From NCBI GenBank assembly GCA_023391155.1, contig JAEWBM010000196.1, forward strand, positions 1 through 16,667: a DNA stretch of 16,667 bases, written 5' to 3'. The DNA is from Acidobacteriota bacterium. GTDB lineage: Bacteria; Acidobacteriota; Blastocatellia; Pyrinomonadales; Pyrinomonadaceae. The notes below the pieces were generated by a model. The model saw only the letters and a list, made by a program, of their open reading frames with translations. It ran no database searches and had not been told where the DNA came from. The position numbers and the translations under genes are program-made. Positions 13,827 through 16,667 of the stretch are shown here, piece by piece. Numbering within the stretch: the stretch's first letter is position 1; every line of letters starts with the position of its first letter.

Positions 13827-13847
13827 GTTTGCATATATTGGGCAAAC
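13827..13847. promoter_or_regulatory. Palindrome over the probable -10 of the TonB-dependent receptor gene
   Basis: GTTTGC (13827-13832) and GCAAAC (13842-13847) form a perfect 6-base inverted repeat with a 9-base spacer. TATATT (13834-13839) inside the spacer is the best -10 candidate for the receptor gene, and a weak -35, TTGCGT, lies 19 bases upstream. Such a layout suits a repressor operator, perhaps metal-dependent, but the arms match no site I can name with confidence. The ATG follows 8 bases later, giving a very short leader. Confidence 0.5.
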
Positions 13848-13854
13848 ATTACCT

Positions 13855-16095
13855 ATGAAGAGCTTCGCGATAATTTTTCTTACTGCCATTTTTGCGGCCG
13901 CGGCTGCGGCACAATCGACGGGGACCATAACCGGACGGGTGGCACATGGATCGACGATACCGCTGCATGGGGTGACGGTTCAGATCGTTGAGCAGGGCAT
14001 CTCGACACGCACGGATGAGGACGGTATTTTTCGGCTGGAAAACGTCCCCGCCGGGCGGCACACCGTGCTCGCGCATATTGAGGGCTTTGCGGATTCGACC
14101 GCGGTGGTGACTGTCACGGCGGGCGGAACCGTGACGCGGGATTTCTCTCTCGAGATCGCGTCCTTTCGCGAGGAGGTGACGGTAACGGCCTCGGGTACGG
14201 AGCAGACGGTCTTCGAATCGTTTCAGACGGTCAACTCGGTCGGCTCGACGCGGATCATGGAACGGGCAGCGACCTCGATCGGTGAAGTGTTGGAACACGA
14301 GACGGGCGTAGCAAAGAGGAGTTTCGGGCCGGGATCGGCACGGCCGGTTATCAGAGGCTTTGACGGCGACCGCGTGCTGGTGCTGCAGGACGGTGTAAGG
14401 AACGGTTCGGTCGGGTCGCAATCGGGCGACCACGGCGAGCCGATCGACCCGCTGAAGGCTGAGAGGATCGAAGTGGTCAAGGGGCCCGCGACGCTGCTTT
14501 ACGGCAGCAATGCGCTCGGCGGCGTGGTTAATGTGATCAGTCATCATCACGACGATTATCACGACGGGTTTCGCGGATATTTCACGGGTGTGGCCGGCTC
14601 GGCCGACCGCCAGCTTGCCGGCTCGGGCGGTGTGGAATACGGCTACAAGAACTGGCTCTTCCGCGGCAGTTTTGGCTCGCAGCGGAACAGTGACTATGAA
14701 ACTCCATTGGGACGCGTGCCGAATTCGGCAGGGCGTTCGGCAACAGGATCGTTCGGAACGGGATACTACACGGACAAGGCATTTATTAACGGTTCGTACA
14801 ATGTGGACATTCGCCGTTACGGCGTACCGTTCGCCGCACTCTTTCACGAGCACGAAGAGCATGAGCACTTCGGCGAATTTCCCGAGATGGATGAGGACAT
14901 CGACCTGCGGCTGAGGCGAAGCAACTTCCGCTTGACGGGCGGCTTCCGCGACCTGGGGAATTCATTCGTCGAGGGCGTGAATTACAACGTGGACTACACG
15001 GATTACCGGCACAAGGAGATCGAGGTTTTCGGGAGCGAAGAAGAGGTCGGGACGATCTTTGACAACAAGATCTTTTCTTACCGTGCCACCTTTGAACAGC
15101 AGGGATATGACCGGCTGACCGGGCGTTTCGGGTTCGAGGGCTTTACCCGCGATTACCTTGTCGAGGGTGAAGAACAACTGATCAACGGTGAGATCAAGCA
15201 CAATTCATTTTCTGCTTTCGCGTTGGAAGAGCTGAACTTCGGCCGGGTGAAATTCCAATTCGGCGGCCGTGTTGAGAACAATCGCTATAAGGCAGAGGAT
15301 CCGATGCTCAATGATCGGAACTTTACGGCCTTCTCGGGCGGAGCCGGTATCAACGTGGGGCTTTGGGAAGGCGGGGCTATCGTCGCTAATTACACGCACT
15401 CAAACCGGGCTCCGGCCCTTGAGGAGCTCTATAACTTCGGGCCTCATATCGGCAATGTGACTTTTGAGATCGGCAACGATGCTCTTCGGCGCGAGACGGC
15501 AAACGGCATCGATCTATCGCTCAGGCACCTAAGCCGGCGCTTTCGTCTCACCGGTGACGTTTATTATTACCGGATCAACGACTACATATTCCTGGCGCCG
15601 CAGGATTCAGACGGCGACGGCGAGATAGACTTCGAGGACGGGCTGCCCGTAGGCCGGTATGAACAGGCAGATGCGGAATACGTCGGGGCTGAGCTCTCGG
15701 CCGAGGCGATGTTCAACGACTATGTCGGGGCGTTTGCGAGCCTTGATACGGTGAGGGCAAAGCTAACGGACGGGACGGACCTGCCGCGGATACCACCGGC
15801 AAGGGCACGGGTCGGACTTGATCTGCGGTATCGGGGACTGAGCGTGCGGCCGGAGGCGATATTTGCAGCGGCACAGCGAAAGACCTTTCCGCTTGAGACG
15901 CCGACCGCGGGCTACGGGATCGTGAACGTTGCCGGGTCTTACACGATCGGAAGCCAGCATGTAGCGCATATCTTTTCCGTCAATGCATATAACCTGACGA
16001 ACAAGCTCTATCGCAATCACGTGAGCTTTATCAAGGACCTGGTACCTGAGATAGGGCGGGGCATAAGATTCGGCTATACGGTCAGGTTATTTTAG
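13855..16095 (+). CDS. TonB-dependent outer-membrane receptor, ZnuD-like
   Basis: A 746-residue outer-membrane receptor for TonB-driven uptake. Residues 1-19 are a signal peptide (MKSFAIIFLTAIFAAAAAAQ, cut near Ala19). Residues 22-98 look like a CarboxypepD_reg beta-sandwich, with VQIVEQGISTRTDEDGIFRL. A TonB box, EEVTVT, lies at 106-111. The plug (about 115-228) has VIRGFDGDRVLVLQDGVRNG and VVKGPATLLYGSNALGGVVN. The barrel ends in the usual terminal phenylalanine (YTVRLF). Two histidine/acid-rich stretches, HHHDDYHD (230-237) and FHEHEEHEHF (330-339), and the acidic EMDEDIDL soon after the second, resemble the metal-binding loops of zinc receptors such as ZnuD. Zinc or another divalent metal is therefore the likely cargo, by inference. 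An EF-hand-like loop, DSDGDGEIDFED (584-595), lies in a late barrel loop. A palindrome covers the probable promoter. Confidence 0.92.
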   Translation: MKSFAIIFLTAIFAAAAAAQSTGTITGRVAHGSTIPLHGVTVQIVEQGISTRTDEDGIFRLENVPAGRHTVLAHIEGFADSTAVVTVTAGGTVTRDFSLEIASFREEVTVTASGTEQTVFESFQTVNSVGSTRIMERAATSIGEVLEHETGVAKRSFGPGSARPVIRGFDGDRVLVLQDGVRNGSVGSQSGDHGEPIDPLKAERIEVVKGPATLLYGSNALGGVVNVISHHHDDYHDGFRGYFTGVAGSADRQLAGSGGVEYGYKNWLFRGSFGSQRNSDYETPLGRVPNSAGRSATGSFGTGYYTDKAFINGSYNVDIRRYGVPFAALFHEHEEHEHFGEFPEMDEDIDLRLRRSNFRLTGGFRDLGNSFVEGVNYNVDYTDYRHKEIEVFGSEEEVGTIFDNKIFSYRATFEQQGYDRLTGRFGFEGFTRDYLVEGEEQLINGEIKHNSFSAFALEELNFGRVKFQFGGRVENNRYKAEDPMLNDRNFTAFSGGAGINVGLWEGGAIVANYTHSNRAPALEELYNFGPHIGNVTFEIGNDALRRETANGIDLSLRHLSRRFRLTGDVYYYRINDYIFLAPQDSDGDGEIDFEDGLPVGRYEQADAEYVGAELSAEAMFNDYVGAFASLDTVRAKLTDGTDLPRIPPARARVGLDLRYRGLSVRPEAIFAAAQRKTFPLETPTAGYGIVNVAGSYTIGSQHVAHIFSVNAYNLTNKLYRNHVSFIKDLVPEIGRGIRFGYTVRLF

Positions 16096-16112
16096 ACGCA
16101 AAAATCAAGAAA

Positions 16113-16142
16113 CTTACATCCTCTCAAAGGTTCGTTTATAAT
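16113..16142 (+). promoter_or_regulatory. Probable promoter of the dienelactone-hydrolase-like gene
   Basis: CTTACA (16113-16118) and a perfect TATAAT (16137-16142), separated by 18 bases, form a good sigma-70-like promoter. Transcription would start near 16149. A strong Shine-Dalgarno sequence, GGGAGGA (16161-16167), lies 9 bases before the ATG at 16177 and fixes that start. The -10 lies within the inverted repeat described separately. Confidence 0.7.
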
Positions 16143-16160
16143 CCTTGAAAACGAATCTTT
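16126..16160. repeat. 12-base inverted repeat over the -10 of the hydrolase gene
   Basis: AAAGGTTCGTTT (16126-16137) and AAACGAATCTTT (16149-16160) pair at 11 of 12 positions, or 12 counting one G-U, around an 11-base spacer. No T-tract follows, so it is a poor terminator for the receptor gene. It surrounds the TATAAT and the predicted start, which suits a repressor operator. Confidence 0.6.
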
Positions 16161-16176
16161 GGGAGGACCGCTTTTT

Positions 16177-16667
16177 ATGAAGACGGAAACGATGAACCTG
16201 ACGACGGCGAACGGGGACACGACGGCTTATGTTGCTGTGCCGGACGAGCCGAACGGCAAGGGCGTGCTTGTGATACAGGAATGGTGGGGCGTCAACGATC
16301 ATGTAAAGGACATTGCCCGGCGATATGCAGACGAGGGTTTTGTCGCGATCGCCCCCGACCTTTATCGCGGTGAGGTGGCTAGGGATGCTGACACCGCATC
16401 GAAAATGATGCATGCGTTGGAACTTGACGACGGCATCGACACCATACAGAACGCTGCCGAGAAGGCACGGCAGGTGTACGGGATCGAAAGCCTGGGGATC
16501 ACCGGCTACTGCATGGGCGGAACATTCGCCCTACGGGCAGCAGCACTGGTCGACGGGCTAAAGGCCGCGGTGCCCTTCTACGGCGATATCCCGGAAGAGG
16601 ATGTCCTTAAGCAGTTGCAGATCCCGACGATGTTCATCTCCGGAAAGCGGGACCAGTGGATCTCGCC
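16177..16667 (+). CDS. Dienelactone hydrolase family protein, 3' end cut by window edge
   Basis: An alpha/beta-hydrolase of the dienelactone hydrolase group, of which the first 163 residues are visible. KGVLVIQEWWGVNDHVKDIA carries Glu35, the residue that primes the nucleophile in this family. The nucleophile elbow GYCMGG places Cys112 as the catalytic cysteine. Asp159 in ISGKRD is at the expected place for the catalytic acid. The histidine of the triad would lie beyond the edge. No signal peptide is seen, so it is cytoplasmic. Family members hydrolyse dienelactones in aromatic-compound breakdown, but many have broader esterase activity, so the substrate stays open. It follows the receptor by 81 bases with its own promoter and Shine-Dalgarno sequence, and so is probably a separate unit. 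Confidence 0.93.
   Translation, partial: MKTETMNLTTANGDTTAYVAVPDEPNGKGVLVIQEWWGVNDHVKDIARRYADEGFVAIAPDLYRGEVARDADTASKMMHALELDDGIDTIQNAAEKARQVYGIESLGITGYCMGGTFALRAAALVDGLKAAVPFYGDIPEEDVLKQLQIPTMFISGKRDQWIS

Noticed and set aside
13849..14868. 339-codon open frame on the minus strand
   Set aside because: Antisense to the N-terminal part of the TonB-dependent receptor; no recognisable domain.
1..16667. CRISPR array, mobile element, phage or defence system
   Set aside because: I saw no spaced direct repeats with unique spacers, no transposase or integrase motifs and no typical defence domains; the only tandem repeat is the short heptamer near 6580.

Overview
The window is chromosomal DNA from a moderately GC-rich, diderm bacterium. 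It has a TonB-dependent outer-membrane receptor, a CarD-type RNA polymerase regulator, QueF-type queuosine synthesis, a LytS/LytTR two-component pair and PhoBR. The mix of gene families and the CarboxypepD_reg-like N-terminus of the receptor fit Acidobacteriota, perhaps class Blastocatellia; this is inference from family resemblance only. I see no phage, insertion sequence, CRISPR array, tRNA or rRNA. Coding density is high and no gap between genes exceeds about 155 bases.

Region 1 (1-1778, minus): aspS, aspartyl-tRNA synthetase, nearly complete and missing only its last few residues at the left edge. Region 2 (1820-6603, minus): a tight seven-gene cluster read from right to left, pyrE > DcsG-like ATP-grasp ligase > YhfF-like ASCH protein > truA > DUF952 protein > uppS > cdsA. 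Neighbours overlap or lie 6-17 bases apart, and the cluster ends in a clear intrinsic terminator (1820-1860). It mixes pyrimidine synthesis, tRNA pseudouridylation, cell-wall lipid carrier and phospholipid synthesis with three poorly characterised proteins. Its promoter is built into a four-copy heptanucleotide tandem repeat.

Region 3 (6684-7923, plus): a DEDDh exonuclease with an N-terminal winged-helix-like domain, followed 4 bases later by queF. Region 4 (7917-10986, minus): carD with its own extended -10 promoter, then phoR and phoB (4-base overlap), then a SixA-type phosphohistidine phosphatase. A three-copy, 11-base-periodic TTAACA-type direct repeat upstream of phoB looks like a PHO box and suggests autoregulation by phosphate.

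Region 5 (11094-16667, plus): a LytS-type membrane histidine kinase and its LytTR response regulator (4-base overlap); a ZnuD-like TonB-dependent receptor with histidine/acid-rich loops, suggesting divalent-metal (zinc) uptake; and a dienelactone-hydrolase-family enzyme cut by the right edge. The last two genes each have an inverted repeat lying on their probable -10 element, which would suit repressor control.

Nothing here is a clearly new multi-gene system. The best leads are the uncharacterised ATP-grasp/ASCH/DUF952 trio inside the essential-gene operon, the repeat-containing pyrE promoter, the PHO-box-like array, and the metal-receptor gene with its operator-like palindrome.
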